NCBI RefSeq assembly: GCF_031432975.1
Contig: NZ_CP133838.1
Span: 3,472,001 to 3,536,000 of the forward strand
Reading direction: 5' to 3'
Source of the DNA: Buttiauxella selenatireducens
Lineage (GTDB): Bacteria > Pseudomonadota > Gammaproteobacteria > Enterobacterales > Enterobacteriaceae
Length of the DNA: 64,000 nt
A model generated the notes under the pieces. The model was not told where the DNA came from, searched no databases, and was given only the letters and a program-made list of their open reading frames with translations. A program made the position numbers and the translations under genes. Below, piece after piece: positions 1 through 10,335 of the stretch (its first letter is position 1; each line of letters begins with the position of its first letter).

Positions 1-36
1 TTTAGTTTCTCAAATGTAACTAGAAGGTTAAAAATA

Positions 37-1125
37 ATGTCGAATAAATTACGCATCTCTCTGATTACTGCCGCTGTCCTTATGTCTTCATCTGCAATGT
101 CTGCTTTACCGCAAGGCTACCCGGCCGACTATCAAAAAATCGTCGATGCTGCGACCAAAGAAGGGAAAGTGGTTATCTATTCCACGACCGACACAAAAGC
201 CGCAGGCCCGCTTATTCAAGGGTTTGAAGCGGCTTATCCGGGAATAAAAGTTGAATATAACGACATGAACAGTACCGAACTGTACAACCGTTATATCAGC
301 GAACAAGCCGCGAGTGGCAACAGTGGCGACGTGGTCTGGAGCTCTTCAATGGACACCGCGCTGAAACTGGCGGTGGACTATGCGCAAGAATATAAATCCC
401 CTGAGCAGAGCCAGTTGCCAAAATGGGCAATGTGGAAGGATAAAGCCTACGGTACCACCTACGAACCGGTGGTGTTTATCTATAACAAACGTTTGATCCC
501 GGCAGGCGAAGTGCCTGATTCCCATAGCGCACTGGCGAAGCTGATTGCCAGCCAGACCGACAAGTTCAGCAAAAAAGTCACCACCTACGATATCGAGAAA
601 TCGGGCCTGGGCTTTATGCTTTCCGTTCAGGACTCCAAAGCCGATCCTAACTATTTCAAAACCCTGGCTGACGTCGCCAAAGGTGGGTTAGCGGTGCAGT
701 CTTCTACCGGCACCATGATGGAACGCGTGTCATCCGGCGAAAACCTGATTGGTTTTAACATCCTTGGCTCATACGCTGAAGCCCGCGCGAAAACCGATCC
801 TTCACTCGGCATCTCTTATCCAAAGGATTACACCCTGGTGTTGTCACGCGTGTCGTTCATCAGCCAGCAAGCGCAAAACGGCAACGCTGCGAAACTGTGG
901 CTGGACTATGTGCTGTCTGAAAAAGGGCAGAGTATTCTGGCAAATCAGGCTGATATCCCGTCCATCCGCAACGATATCGAAGGCAAAAACGATATTGATG
1001 GCATGACCAAAATGTTAGGCAGTGCGCTCAAACCTATCCCGGTCGATGAAAGCCTGCTTGAGTATCTGCAACCTAAAAAGCGTCTCGATTACATCAAGCA
1101 GTGGCGTGAAGCGGCTCAAAAATAA
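37..1125 (+). CDS. ABC transporter periplasmic substrate-binding protein, ferric/phosphonate type
   Basis: A 362-residue exported protein. The N-terminus (MSNKLRISLITAAVLMSSS..MSA) is a signal peptide, and the mature chain starts near the LPQGYPADYQKIVDAA segment typical of the FbpA/AfuA-like type 2 binding-protein family. AGAAGG lies upstream of the ATG. It is the first gene of an importer with a fused permease and an ATPase downstream. Relatives bind Fe3+, 2-aminoethylphosphonate, sugar phosphates or thiamine-like ligands. I cannot identify the ligand here, so no symbol is given. The promoter lies outside or at the very edge of the window. Confidence 0.85.
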   Translation: MSNKLRISLITAAVLMSSSAMSALPQGYPADYQKIVDAATKEGKVVIYSTTDTKAAGPLIQGFEAAYPGIKVEYNDMNSTELYNRYISEQAASGNSGDVVWSSSMDTALKLAVDYAQEYKSPEQSQLPKWAMWKDKAYGTTYEPVVFIYNKRLIPAGEVPDSHSALAKLIASQTDKFSKKVTTYDIEKSGLGFMLSVQDSKADPNYFKTLADVAKGGLAVQSSTGTMMERVSSGENLIGFNILGSYAEARAKTDPSLGISYPKDYTLVLSRVSFISQQAQNGNAAKLWLDYVLSEKGQSILANQADIPSIRNDIEGKNDIDGMTKMLGSALKPIPVDESLLEYLQPKKRLDYIKQWREAAQK

Positions 1126-1126
1126 T

Positions 1127-1197
1127 TTACCCGTCATCCTTCAAGCTGCGAGTGCGTTGACCGCACTCGCTCACCCGAACCACTTACCTGTGGATTC
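1127..1197. repeat. Internally shortened ERIC (IRU) element
   Basis: The stretch after the first gene contains CCGTCATCCTTCAAGCTGCG, then GTGCGTTGACCGCACTCGCTCACCC, then CACTTAC and TGTGGATTC. These match the remembered ERIC consensus blocks (CGTCATACTTCAAG, GCGTTGGCTGCGCTCGCTCACCC, GTCACTTAC, CTGGGGATTC). About 70 bp is present instead of about 127 bp, and the central segment is missing. It lies inside the operon between the binding-protein and permease genes, so it will be transcribed and may fold or be processed in the mRNA. Confidence 0.75.
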
Positions 1198-1216
1198 CTA
1201 ACCGAAGGGAAGTTGT

Positions 1217-2986
1217 ATGAGTCCATTACTCAGAAAGTGGCAGAGCCTGCCGCGCGGTGTTGTGGTGTTGATAACCGCGCTCGTTATCTACATTCCACTC
1301 TCGTTCATCGTTATCCAAAGTTTTCTTTCCGCGCCATTCTTTGCGCCGTCAAAAGAGTGGAGCCTCGAATCCTTCGGGTTTATTTTTACCGATCCTGATT
1401 TCTTCAAAGCGCTGAAAAGTGGTTTTATTCTGGCATTCGGACTGGTGATTATTGCCATTCCGCTTGGTGGAATTCTGGCGTTTCTGATGGTGCGCACCGA
1501 TTTACCCGGCCGACGTTTGATTGAGCCGCTGATCCTGGTGCCCATTTTTGTCTCACCAATGGTGCTGGGGTTTGGCTATGTGGTCGCCGCAGGTCCAGTA
1601 GGTTTCTTCTCGCTGTGGGCGCAGTCGGTTCTCGGTTTCGTGCCATGGAACATCTACGACATGTCGAGCATCGTGGTTATCGCGGGCCTGACACACGTTC
1701 CGCACGCCTATCTTTACATCTCTTCTGCACTGCGCAGCGTGGGTTCCGATGTTGAAGAAGCGGCGCGTATCGCCGGGGCATCGCCGTTACAGGTCATGAC
1801 GGCAGTCAGTTTGCCCATGGTGCGCCCGTCGATTCTCTATGCTTCGGTTTTGCTGTTCTTCCTCGGTCTGGAAGTGTTCGGGCTGATGCTGGTGCTCGGT
1901 GATCCTGAAGGCAACATGGTGCTGGCGACTTATTTGTATCAGTTGACCAATAAGCTCGGCACGCCGTCATATCACTTGATGGCTGCGGTTGCCGTTGTGC
2001 TGATTTGCATCACTATTCCGCTTGTAATGTTACAACGTCGCCTGATGCGTACCGCCAACCGCTTCGTCACGGTCAAAGGTAAAGCGTCGCAGGCGCGTGC
2101 ATTGCCGCTGGGGAAATGGCGCTGGGTGGCGGGTGCGGTGGTCGCATTCTGGCTGACGGTGACCATTGGCGTTCCATTGATGGGTGTCGTGCTGCGTGCT
2201 TTTATCTCCAACTGGGGCGTTGGGGTTTCCCTTTGGGATGAGCTGTCGCTCAACACGTTCCGCAATATCTGGGAACAACCCAATTTGCTGCGCGCCATCA
2301 TCAACTCCATGGCGATTGGTGTTATCGGCGGCGCACTCGCCGTGGCCTGTTACCTGTTTATCGGTATCGCCATGCATCGCAAACCTGACAACGTTACGCG
2401 TTTTCTGGATTACAGCGTGCTCGTACCCCGCGCGGTTCCTGGGCTGTTGGCTGGTCTGGCATTCTTGTGGGTGTTCCTGTTCTTGCCAATGTGGCTCGAT
2501 AGCGCGCTTAAATCTGGCTGGCTTTCCGGTATGCCGTGGTCGCAATGGCTGCGGGATAACCTGGTGGTCTGGTTACGTTCACTGCGCAGCACTATTTTCA
2601 GCGTCTGGCTGGCGTACACCGTGGTGTGGATGGCGTACGGCTTACGGCTCATCTCTTCAACGCTGCTGCAAGTGGGGCCGGAGCTTGAAGAAGCCGCGCG
2701 CAGCACCGGCGCGACTCGCGGGCAAATCACTCGCCACGTCACCATCCCGTTATCGCGTTACGGCCTGATTGGTTCATGGCTGCTGATGTTCCTGATATTC
2801 GAACGTGAATATTCAACGGGTGTGTACCTGCTTTCACCGGGAACCGAAACCATCGGTTCGATGCTGGTGTCCCTGTGGGCCGCAGGTGCCATTGATATTG
2901 TCGCAGCGCTTTCGTTTATTAACATCCTGCTGGTGGTGGTAGGTCTGGGTATTGCCCTTCGCTTTGGAGTCAAATTACATGATTGA
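1217..2986 (+). CDS. ABC transporter permease, fused double-domain (FbpB/SfuB type)
   Basis: A 589-residue inner-membrane protein with about 12 predicted membrane segments. Two copies of the binding-protein-dependent permease domain are visible. Each carries an EAA loop: DVEEAARIAGASPLQVMTAV near residue 180 and ELEEAARSTGATRGQITRHV near residue 500. Duplicated permeases of this kind are standard in Fe3+-type importers. The start has a good Shine-Dalgarno (GAAGGGAAG). Its stop overlaps the start of the ATPase gene by 8 bp, indicating translational coupling. Confidence 0.88.
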   Translation: MSPLLRKWQSLPRGVVVLITALVIYIPLSFIVIQSFLSAPFFAPSKEWSLESFGFIFTDPDFFKALKSGFILAFGLVIIAIPLGGILAFLMVRTDLPGRRLIEPLILVPIFVSPMVLGFGYVVAAGPVGFFSLWAQSVLGFVPWNIYDMSSIVVIAGLTHVPHAYLYISSALRSVGSDVEEAARIAGASPLQVMTAVSLPMVRPSILYASVLLFFLGLEVFGLMLVLGDPEGNMVLATYLYQLTNKLGTPSYHLMAAVAVVLICITIPLVMLQRRLMRTANRFVTVKGKASQARALPLGKWRWVAGAVVAFWLTVTIGVPLMGVVLRAFISNWGVGVSLWDELSLNTFRNIWEQPNLLRAIINSMAIGVIGGALAVACYLFIGIAMHRKPDNVTRFLDYSVLVPRAVPGLLAGLAFLWVFLFLPMWLDSALKSGWLSGMPWSQWLRDNLVVWLRSLRSTIFSVWLAYTVVWMAYGLRLISSTLLQVGPELEEAARSTGATRGQITRHVTIPLSRYGLIGSWLLMFLIFEREYSTGVYLLSPGTETIGSMLVSLWAAGAIDIVAALSFINILLVVVGLGIALRFGVKLHD

Positions 2987-4049
2987 ATTATCGGTCGACA
3001 ATCTTCATTTAACCTACGGCGACAACCCGGTGCTCAAAGGCGTTTCGATGAATTTGAAACGCGGCGAAGTGGTGTCTCTGCTCGGGCCTTCCGGTAGCGG
3101 AAAAACCACGTTGCTGCGGGCCGTCGCAGGCCTTGAAAAGCCGACGCAGGGTGCCATTACCATTGGCAATAACAAAGTGTATGACGGCACACCGCGCAGT
3201 GAAATTCCTGCCGAGGAACGTAATCTCGGGCTGGTGTTTCAGTCTTACGCGTTATGGCCGCACAAAACCGTGTTTGAGAATGTCGCCTACCCGCTGAAAC
3301 TGCGCAAAGTGCCGACCGCTGAAATCGCCCAGCGAGTGCAGGCGGTGCTGGATCAACTTGGCCTCGGGCATCTTGGCAAGCGCCATCCGTATCAGCTTTC
3401 GGGCGGGCAACAACAGCGCGTGGCGATTGGCCGGGCACTGGTTTACAACCCACCGGTTATCCTGCTTGATGAGCCGCTGTCGAATCTCGATGCTAAGTTA
3501 CGCGAGGAAGCTCGCGTCTTCCTGCGCGAACTGATTATTAAACTCGGTTTATCGGCGCTGATGGTGACGCACGACCAGAACGAAGCAATGGCGATTTCCG
3601 ACCGCATTCTGCTGCTTAACAACGGCAAAATAGAGCAACAAGGTACGCCGCAGGAAATGTACGGCTCACCGAAAACCCTGTTTACCGCCGAGTTTATGGG
3701 GAGTAACAACCGCTTGCACGGCAAAGTGACTGAGGTTCGCGACGGCAAGGCCCGCATTGAAGGAAAGGGTTGGAGTCTTTGGGGACAGGCAGGCGCAGGC
3801 GTACAGGTCAGCCAGGAAGGCACCGCCGTTATCCGTGTGGAGCGTGTGGAACTGGTGGACGGTCCTGGAGAAAATCAACTTGAATTGCCGCTGTTGACCA
3901 GCATGTATCTCGGCGACCGCTGGGAATATCTGTTCCGTACTTCAGGCGACGATTTTGTTATCCGGGCTTACGGTCGCGAGGTTCGTGACCCGCAACATTG
4001 TCATCTGGCGTTACCAGAGCAACATGTCTGGATTTTCCCAAAAGCCTAA
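2979..4049 (+). CDS. ABC transporter ATP-binding protein, FbpC/PotA type
   Basis: A 356-residue ATPase of the importer. Walker A is GPSGSGKTT, the Q-loop follows (VFQSYALWPH), the signature is LSGGQQQRVAIGRAL, Walker B is PVILLDEPLSNLD, and the switch is MVTHDQNEA. A TOBE-type C-terminal domain of about 110 residues follows. The start chosen is the ATG giving MIELSVDNLHL, with GGAG upstream. A longer reading from TTG at 2952 adds nine residues but lacks that ribosome site. It energises the fused permease encoded just upstream. Confidence 0.88.
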   Translation: MIELSVDNLHLTYGDNPVLKGVSMNLKRGEVVSLLGPSGSGKTTLLRAVAGLEKPTQGAITIGNNKVYDGTPRSEIPAEERNLGLVFQSYALWPHKTVFENVAYPLKLRKVPTAEIAQRVQAVLDQLGLGHLGKRHPYQLSGGQQQRVAIGRALVYNPPVILLDEPLSNLDAKLREEARVFLRELIIKLGLSALMVTHDQNEAMAISDRILLLNNGKIEQQGTPQEMYGSPKTLFTAEFMGSNNRLHGKVTEVRDGKARIEGKGWSLWGQAGAGVQVSQEGTAVIRVERVELVDGPGENQLELPLLTSMYLGDRWEYLFRTSGDDFVIRAYGREVRDPQHCHLALPEQHVWIFPKA

Positions 4050-4052
4050 CGC

Positions 4053-4083
4053 TTTCAGGGGCGGAAAATGACCGCCCCTGAAA
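4053..4083. terminator. Bidirectional hairpin terminator between ABC operon and arnF
   Basis: A perfect 12-bp stem (TTTCAGGGGCGG / CCGCCCCTGAAA) with a 7-nt loop is followed on the + strand by TTATTAAATT. It sits between the convergent ATPase and arnF genes and can serve both strands. Confidence 0.75.
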
Positions 4084-4097
4084 TTATTAAATTCATC

Positions 4098-4478
4098 TCA
4101 GCGTTTTCTCTGTGGCAGGCACACCAGCAGAAGCCCGAGAAAAATGACGCCGACCCCAACCAATTTCCCCATACTAAAACCTTCATGCAACCACGGCAGC
4201 CAGATCGCGGCAGCCCACACCAGCACGTAGCTTAAACTGAGCAACGGATAGGCTTTACTCAACGCCACTCGGCGCAAAGCCAGAAACCAGCAGCCCATCG
4301 AACAGACATAAGCAAACAGGCCAACCAACAGCGCCACAGCACCAGGGCTGAGGGCTAAAAATGCCGTTAGCAGTTCATGAGGTCGGTTAACCAGAGGCAA
4401 CGTCATCATCGCCCATTTCATAATGAGCTGTGCGCAACTGACTAACAGCACGCTCATCAATGCCCAGAAGTATCCCAT
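4098..4478 (-). CDS. arnF: ArnF, 4-amino-4-deoxy-L-arabinose-phosphoundecaprenol flippase subunit
   Basis: A 126-residue membrane protein of the small multidrug resistance/EamA fold with four membrane helices. Family features include LSKAYPLLSLSYVLVWAAAIWLPW in the second half. It pairs with ArnE to move L-Ara4N-phosphoundecaprenol across the inner membrane for ArnT. The length fits the family (about 128). Its start codon shares one base with the arnE stop. It is the last gene of arnBCADTEF. Confidence 0.9.
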   Translation of the reverse strand: MGYFWALMSVLLVSCAQLIMKWAMMTLPLVNRPHELLTAFLALSPGAVALLVGLFAYVCSMGCWFLALRRVALSKAYPLLSLSYVLVWAAAIWLPWLHEGFSMGKLVGVGVIFLGLLLVCLPQRKR

Positions 4479-4801
4479 CAGGCAGCCCCTCCGAGGATGG
4501 AGATCCCGGCAATAATCAGCACCACGCCCAACCCGTGTCGCAGGGAAATAGGCTCATGCCAGATAAAACGGGCAGCAAGCGTAATAAAGATAAAATTAAG
4601 GCTGAGCATCGGATAAGCAACGCTAACCGGTACACGCTGTAAAACCAGCAGCCACAGCAGCATGGCGCAGCCGAGCAGCACAACACTGAACGCCAGCCAG
4701 CCCAATAAATGCCGTCTGCCTCGTTTCCAGGTGGCCTGTTTCTGGCAAAGCTGGCCACCGCAACTCAGCAGGCTGGCCAGCATAATCAACAGATAACTCA
4801 T
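4478..4801 (-). CDS. arnE: ArnE, 4-amino-4-deoxy-L-arabinose-phosphoundecaprenol flippase subunit
   Basis: A 107-residue protein with four membrane helices in the same EamA/SMR-like fold as ArnF. It contains [21 protein letters not shown] and [20 protein letters not shown], as expected of ArnE. It forms the flippase heterodimer with ArnF. It overlaps arnT by 4 bp (ATGA type), consistent with tight operon coupling. Confidence 0.92.
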   Translation of the reverse strand: MSYLLIMLASLLSCGGQLCQKQATWKRGRRHLLGWLAFSVVLLGCAMLLWLLVLQRVPVSVAYPMLSLNFIFITLAARFIWHEPISLRHGLGVVLIIAGISILGGAA

Positions 4802-6459
4802 GGTGTTTTTTCGTAGAAGAAGAGCACGAAGCGCCCTTTACGATAAAGCTGATCGGGCTCTGGTACAGAGTGGTCTTCCGGCAGTTTATCTTTCGACAGC
4901 AGCATCACCAGTGAGACATTCCCCTCTTTACGATGAACAGACAGCCAACGGGCGAAATCCTCACGGGAAACCAGGTTGTCTTTTGCATCATCAAAGTTTG
5001 TCAGGCCATAATTCAGCTCACCGGGTTTGGCGTACATCGTGATATCGCTACGCTTTAATTCCCAGGCAATACCTGCGCCCACGCCTACGCTATCGGCAAG
5101 AATGTAGCGGCTGCTTTCGAGTTCCGGGCGTACCACGTCGATAAAGACCAGCGGATGTTTGGAATCGATAACTTTGTCAGGGATAACGCCGCCCACTAAT
5201 AACGCCAGGCCAAGTGGACATAACGCCGCCCACTGCCAGAACCTGTTGTTATTTCGCAACGTGAGGTAGCCCACCAGCGCCCACACCAGAAACGCAACGC
5301 TCGCCTGAATCACCTTCAGCACTTCATGATTGGCATAAACCGGATGCTTTGCCACGCCCCACGGTGCCAGCCCTATCAGCACCACCAACGTGCAGATTCC
5401 GCCAAAAATCATGTTAATCCAGCTATTGATTTTCAGCGTCCGCGACGGGGCCAGTAACTGCGTGGCATGACGTGCCAGCAGAATAGCCAGAGGAGCAAAA
5501 CACGGCAGAATGTAGGTCGGCAGCTTACCTTTCGCGATGCTAAAGAACAGCAACGGCATGACGACCCAACCCAGCAGGTACAGCGAGCCGCTTTCAATTT
5601 TGCGCTCCTGCCAGCCGCGTTTTAATGCGCCAGGCAGCAGTGCCAGCCATGGCAAACACCCGGCAATCAGGAACGGTATGTAGTACCAGAATGGCGCTTT
5701 ATGCTGAGCATCTTTTTCCGCGAAACGCTGAATATGCTCAACCCAGAAGAAGTAGTGCCAGAAATCAGGTTCCGCTTTGGCGATAGCCAGCGCCCACGGC
5801 AACGTAATCAGCGTGGCGCTGATAACCGCCAGCGGTCCAAACAGCAGAACCTCTTTCCAGCGTTTCTGTGCAAAAACCCACGGCAACACGCCCAGCACAG
5901 GCACAGCCAGCGCAAGGAAACCTTTGGTCATGACGCCCATTCCGCAGGCAAGTCCCAGCAGAATATAGCCGCCCGCCTTTCCCGCTGTCGTTTGCGCATT
6001 CGCCCCAAGCCAAAAACTGCACATTGCGGCCACCAGCCACAGCGTGATCATCGGGTCGAGTACGGCGTAAGAGCCCACACCATAAACCAGCAGACAGGTC
6101 AGGAAAATCACACCCGACATGACGGCGACGGTTTTATCGCGCCACAAACGAAACGCCAGCCACGACACCATCAGCGCGCTTAAGGTAATAGAAAAGACCG
6201 AACCAAACCGCACCGCGAAGTTGTTATGGCCAAAAATTAACTGACTGATGTTGTTTATCCAGTAACCCGCCACCGGCTTTTCGAAATAACGCACATCCAG
6301 AAAGTGCGGCACTATCCAGTTTCCTGCCGCCAGCATCTCGCGGCTGATTTCCGCATAGCGGGTTTCATCCGGCTGCCACAGGGCGCGAAACTCAAGGGGG
6401 AGCAGGTAAAGCAGAGCAAAACCCAGTAACAGAACCACCCAGTATTTAGCTAATTTCAT
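4798..6459 (-). CDS. arnT: ArnT, lipid A 4-amino-4-deoxy-L-arabinose transferase
   Basis: A 553-residue polytopic GT83 glycosyltransferase of normal length. It moves L-Ara4N from its undecaprenyl carrier onto lipid A phosphates on the periplasmic face, lowering the negative charge that attracts polymyxin. Near the N-terminus is the [13 protein letters not shown] motif with the acidic residues expected in the first periplasmic loop, followed by about 12 hydrophobic helices. The final 120 residues form the soluble periplasmic tail. Confidence 0.95.
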   Translation of the reverse strand: MKLAKYWVVLLLGFALLYLLPLEFRALWQPDETRYAEISREMLAAGNWIVPHFLDVRYFEKPVAGYWINNISQLIFGHNNFAVRFGSVFSITLSALMVSWLAFRLWRDKTVAVMSGVIFLTCLLVYGVGSYAVLDPMITLWLVAAMCSFWLGANAQTTAGKAGGYILLGLACGMGVMTKGFLALAVPVLGVLPWVFAQKRWKEVLLFGPLAVISATLITLPWALAIAKAEPDFWHYFFWVEHIQRFAEKDAQHKAPFWYYIPFLIAGCLPWLALLPGALKRGWQERKIESGSLYLLGWVVMPLLFFSIAKGKLPTYILPCFAPLAILLARHATQLLAPSRTLKINSWINMIFGGICTLVVLIGLAPWGVAKHPVYANHEVLKVIQASVAFLVWALVGYLTLRNNNRFWQWAALCPLGLALLVGGVIPDKVIDSKHPLVFIDVVRPELESSRYILADSVGVGAGIAWELKRSDITMYAKPGELNYGLTNFDDAKDNLVSREDFARWLSVHRKEGNVSLVMLLSKDKLPEDHSVPEPDQLYRKGRFVLFFYEKTP

Positions 6460-6463
6460 CCGT

Positions 6464-7360
6464 TTAACTCTTAATGTTCTGTTGGCAACCTAACCACCCT
6501 TCACGGCCAGGGATCACATCGCGTACCACTTTACCTAGCGGTAAAGTCGTTAAATCTTCCGGTAATAATTCGCTTAACGGGCAGAACTGAATACCTTCCT
6601 GCGCGGCCAGGGTCAGCAATTGACTAAAGTCCCGGCGCATCACAATCCCCTCCACTTCGGCGTGAATGGTGTACACCGGGGTTCCCGTATCTTGCTTGAT
6701 GCGATCCAGGATAAAACGGTTGTAACCTTCACGGCTGACGTCTGGTCCAATCACTTCATCCCAGGTGGGCAGCGTCACCGGAATTTGCACCGTCCCGGTA
6801 CTGCCATCGGGTAATAACGGACGAAACGGCGCGGTGCCCCGGCAATCGCTATTGTAGGTAAAACCAAACGACTCCTTCGCTCGTACCACACGCTGATCAG
6901 CACGCCATCCGGCAACGGCTGAACACATCACCGGTTGTTCGATAATCGCGCTTAACGTATCAAGCCCGAGGCGGATTTGTTTTTCCAGATGCGCGTTGTC
7001 CCAGACACCCGCCCAGGTTTGCCAGGCAAAATGGTCCCAGGCGTGCAAGCCCACTTCGTGGTGATCCGCCGCGGCTGAGATAATCTCCGCGTTCCCCTCA
7101 CCGATTTTGCGGCCTGGCCATGCGGTGCCGGCCAGCAAAATATCCCAACCGTAGAGCGATGCTGCTTTTGAGCGCAGCATCTTCCACAGAAACTGTGGCT
7201 TCACCAGCCGCCACAAATGTCGGCCCATGTTATCCGGGCCGACACTGAAGAAAAATGTGGCCTGAATACTGTGCAAACTTAAGATCTCAAGAAGATGCGG
7301 GACCCCTTGCTGGGTGCCCCGCCATGTATCTACATCAATGCGCAGGCCAACTTTTCTCAT
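6464..7360 (-). CDS. arnD: ArnD, 4-deoxy-4-formamido-L-arabinose-phosphoundecaprenol deformylase
   Basis: A 298-residue NodB-type polysaccharide-deacetylase domain. The N-terminus carries the [10 protein letters not shown] motif with the metal-binding aspartates, and [11 protein letters not shown] supplies further histidines. It removes the formyl group from the lipid-linked sugar, making the pathway irreversible. The length fits the family. Its ATG overlaps the arnA stop by 4 bp. Confidence 0.94.
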   Translation of the reverse strand: MRKVGLRIDVDTWRGTQQGVPHLLEILSLHSIQATFFFSVGPDNMGRHLWRLVKPQFLWKMLRSKAASLYGWDILLAGTAWPGRKIGEGNAEIISAAADHHEVGLHAWDHFAWQTWAGVWDNAHLEKQIRLGLDTLSAIIEQPVMCSAVAGWRADQRVVRAKESFGFTYNSDCRGTAPFRPLLPDGSTGTVQIPVTLPTWDEVIGPDVSREGYNRFILDRIKQDTGTPVYTIHAEVEGIVMRRDFSQLLTLAAQEGIQFCPLSELLPEDLTTLPLGKVVRDVIPGREGWLGCQQNIKS

Positions 7361-9339
7361 GCCTGAGGTTCCGTCAGTTCAACTGTTTTCAGGAAGAAAT
7401 CCAGCGTTTCGTCGATGGTTTTTTCCATCTCGACCCCAGGAGTCCAGTTTAGCAAGCGTTGGGCATTACGAATGCTCGGTTTACGGTGTTCCACGTCCTG
7501 ATAACCTTTGCCGTAATAGGTGCTGCTTTCTACTTCGCGGAAGCCAGCAAACGGCGGGAAGTGGCTGCGCAATGGGTGTTTTTCAAAGCTTGCCAACAGC
7601 ATTTCAGCCAGTTCTTTAATGCTCGCTTCGTTATCCGGGTTGCCGATATTGATGATTTGCCCGTCGCAGTTGCTGTTTTTGTTTTCAATGATGCGGAACA
7701 GCGCTTCGATACCGTCGCTGATATCCGTGAAGCAACGTTTTTGGCGGCCACCGTCAATCAGCTTAATCGGTGATCCTTCTACCAGGTTGAGGATTAACTG
7801 TGTAATAGCGCGCGAGCTGCCGATACGCGCCGCATTCAGGTTATCCAGGCGTGGCCCCATCCAGTTAAACGGACGGAACAGCGTAAAGCGTAAGCCCTCT
7901 TTCTCGCCGTATGCCCAAATCACGCGGTCAAGAAGCTGCTTGGAAACCGAGTAAATCCAGCGTTGTTTGTTGATAGGCCCGACAATCAGGTTCGAGTTAT
8001 CTTCATCGAAAACTTTGTCGGTACTCATGCCGTAAACTTCAGACGTGGACGGGAAGATAATGCGTTTTTGATACTTCACGCAGTCACGAATAATCTTCAG
8101 GTTTTCCTCGAAATCCAGCTCAAACACGCGCAGCGGATTGCGGGTATATTCAATTGGCGTGGCAATCGCCACCAGCGGCAGAACCACGTCGCATTTCTTG
8201 ATGTGATATTCAATCCACTCGGAGTGAATGCTGATGTCCCCTTCCACAAAGTGGAATCGCGCATTGCCAATGAAACGGCTGATTGCATCAGAACTAATAT
8301 CCAGGCCGAAAACTTCAAAGTTATCGTCCTGCAACAGACGCTCGGTCAGGTGGTTACCGATAAACCCGTTCACACCGAGGATTAACACCCGGGTGCGGCG
8401 TTTAATGACAGAGGCCGGCTGGCTGCTGAGCAATGCGCCCGCCACCAGACCGAGGCTTTGCGCCAGTTGTGAACCCTGCATGTAAACGCCATTTTCGGTT
8501 TGCCCGGTCAGGATTTCCAGCGCACCGCCGCCGGTGGCAATCACTAACGGACTTGCAGACAGCACGGTTCCCGCTTTCGCTGCCTGTAAACCTTCCAGCA
8601 CGCGCGCTTTCCAGACGATGAATTTGCTGCCACCGACATAGCTAAAGGCACCAGGCCACGGGTCAGTGACCGCGCGCACCAGGTTGTTAATTTCACTGGC
8701 GGTTGATTGCCAGTTGATGCAGCCATCCTGCGGGGTTCTGCGGCCAACCACGGTAGCTTTCGTGTGGTCTTGTTCGAACTGTGGGAAATGCCCGGTTTTG
8801 ATAACGGGCAGAATGTCTTTCAGTAAGTCAGACGCCGTCTTAGTCAGTTTATGATGCAGCGTTAATGCCGTGTCTTCCGGGGTAATCTTCACCCGGTTTT
8901 GTGCCACGATCGCACCTGCATCGGCACGTTTAACCATGCGGTGCAGCGTAACGCCGGTTTCAGTTTCGCCATTCACCAGTACCCAATTCAGCGGTGCACG
9001 ACCACGATATTCAGGCAACAACGAACCGTGCAAATTAAATGCGCCAACGGATGCGCTATTTAAAATTTCATCACACAGCAAGTTGCGGTAGTAGAAAGAG
9101 AAAATCACATCAGGCTGAGCCGACTGAATGCGGTCAACCCACAGCGGATGATTCACGTCATCCGGGGCATACACCGGGATGCCGTGTTCCGCAGCCGTTC
9201 GCGCCACTGAGCCAAAGAAATGGTTTTCAGCAGGTGAATCAGGATGGGTATAAATCGCGGCAATGTCATAACCGGCGGCGACCAGTGCGTTAACGCCCGC
9301 GCACCCCATGTCGTGATAAGCAAAAACGACAGCTTTCAT
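7357..9339 (-). CDS. arnA: ArnA, bifunctional UDP-L-Ara4N formyltransferase / UDP-glucuronate decarboxylase
   Basis: A 660-residue two-domain enzyme, the same length as E. coli ArnA. Residues 1-300 are the formyltransferase domain, with the [13 protein letters not shown] motif holding the catalytic Asn and His. Residues about 315-660 are an NAD-binding SDR decarboxylase domain, with [10 protein letters not shown] for NAD and YSVSKQ as the YxxxK motif. The two activities are the oxidative decarboxylation of UDP-GlcA and the N-formylation of UDP-L-Ara4N; ArnB acts in between. Confidence 0.96.
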   Translation of the reverse strand: MKAVVFAYHDMGCAGVNALVAAGYDIAAIYTHPDSPAENHFFGSVARTAAEHGIPVYAPDDVNHPLWVDRIQSAQPDVIFSFYYRNLLCDEILNSASVGAFNLHGSLLPEYRGRAPLNWVLVNGETETGVTLHRMVKRADAGAIVAQNRVKITPEDTALTLHHKLTKTASDLLKDILPVIKTGHFPQFEQDHTKATVVGRRTPQDGCINWQSTASEINNLVRAVTDPWPGAFSYVGGSKFIVWKARVLEGLQAAKAGTVLSASPLVIATGGGALEILTGQTENGVYMQGSQLAQSLGLVAGALLSSQPASVIKRRTRVLILGVNGFIGNHLTERLLQDDNFEVFGLDISSDAISRFIGNARFHFVEGDISIHSEWIEYHIKKCDVVLPLVAIATPIEYTRNPLRVFELDFEENLKIIRDCVKYQKRIIFPSTSEVYGMSTDKVFDEDNSNLIVGPINKQRWIYSVSKQLLDRVIWAYGEKEGLRFTLFRPFNWMGPRLDNLNAARIGSSRAITQLILNLVEGSPIKLIDGGRQKRCFTDISDGIEALFRIIENKNSNCDGQIINIGNPDNEASIKELAEMLLASFEKHPLRSHFPPFAGFREVESSTYYGKGYQDVEHRKPSIRNAQRLLNWTPGVEMEKTIDETLDFFLKTVELTEPQA

Positions 9340-10334
9340 TAATGATTTTCCTCTGAAGAAGTTGAAACGGGATCGCGGCTAACATCATGGCTAACGACGC
9401 GTTGAATAAAGTAACGAGGGCGGGCGCGGACATCGGTGTAAATACGGCCAATGTATTCACCGAGCAGCCCCATGCCGACAAACTGCGCACCGATAAACAT
9501 AAACAGGACGGCAAAGAGCATGAACACCCCTTCCGCCGCCCATTGCGGCCCGAAAGCAAGGCGTAACACCACCAGCAGTACCGAAAGCGCAAATCCCATT
9601 ACCGCGATGATGCTGCCGAATACGCTGAGCATGCGCAGCGGCGTGGTCGTCAGGCAGGTGACCAGGTCGTACATCAGATTAATAAGGCGCATAAAGCTGT
9701 ATTTCGAATCACCAAACTCGCGTTCGGCGTGATGCACTGGGATCTCAGTGGCTTTACGGGCAAACGTGTTGGCAAGGATCGGGATAAACGTGCTGCGTTC
9801 GTGGCAGTTGAGCATCGCGTCGATAATATGGCGGCGATAGGCACGCAACATGCAGCCGTAGTCGCCCATCGCTTTACCGGTGGTGCTCTGGATCAGGCGG
9901 TTAATCAGGCGTGAGGCGCGTTTACGGAACCAGGTATCCTGACGGTTTTGGCGCACGGTGCCGACCACGTCGTAGCCCTCATCGGCTTTTGCCACCAGGC
10001 GTGGGATTTCTTCTGGCGGGTTTTGCAAATCCGCATCGAGTGTGACGATTAAATCTCCGGTGACGTGGCTAAAGCCCGCCATAATCGCGTTGTGTTGCCC
10101 ATAATTTCGGTTGAGCAAGACGGCAACAATATGGCTGCCCGGCGCTTCGGCCGCATCGCTTAACATGTCCGCAGAATTGTCACTGCTGCCATCATCTACC
10201 AGCAGAATTTCATAATCTTTTCCCAGGGTTTCGCAGGCAGCCGTTGTCCGTCTGATAAGTTCGGGCAAACTTTCCTGCTCGTTATAAACCGGGATCACCA
10301 CAGACACTTTGTGAATGGCTTCGGGTTTGGTCAT
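9339..10334 (-). CDS. arnC: ArnC, undecaprenyl-phosphate 4-deoxy-4-formamido-L-arabinose transferase
   Basis: A 331-residue family 2 glycosyltransferase. It has the GT-A start [20 protein letters not shown], the DDGSSDNS motif and the [10 protein letters not shown] metal-binding motif. Two C-terminal membrane helices lie near residues 235-300. It loads formylated aminoarabinose onto undecaprenyl phosphate. It abuts arnA (shared base at 9339) and lies just after arnB. Confidence 0.95.
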   Translation of the reverse strand: MTKPEAIHKVSVVIPVYNEQESLPELIRRTTAACETLGKDYEILLVDDGSSDNSADMLSDAAEAPGSHIVAVLLNRNYGQHNAIMAGFSHVTGDLIVTLDADLQNPPEEIPRLVAKADEGYDVVGTVRQNRQDTWFRKRASRLINRLIQSTTGKAMGDYGCMLRAYRRHIIDAMLNCHERSTFIPILANTFARKATEIPVHHAEREFGDSKYSFMRLINLMYDLVTCLTTTPLRMLSVFGSIIAVMGFALSVLLVVLRLAFGPQWAAEGVFMLFAVLFMFIGAQFVGMGLLGEYIGRIYTDVRARPRYFIQRVVSHDVSRDPVSTSSEENH

Positions 10335-10335
10335 A

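Noticed and set aside
37-4049. Naming the first operon fbpABC or afuABC
   Set aside because: The families fit, but binding proteins of this type have varied ligands and no ligand-defining residues could be read with confidence.
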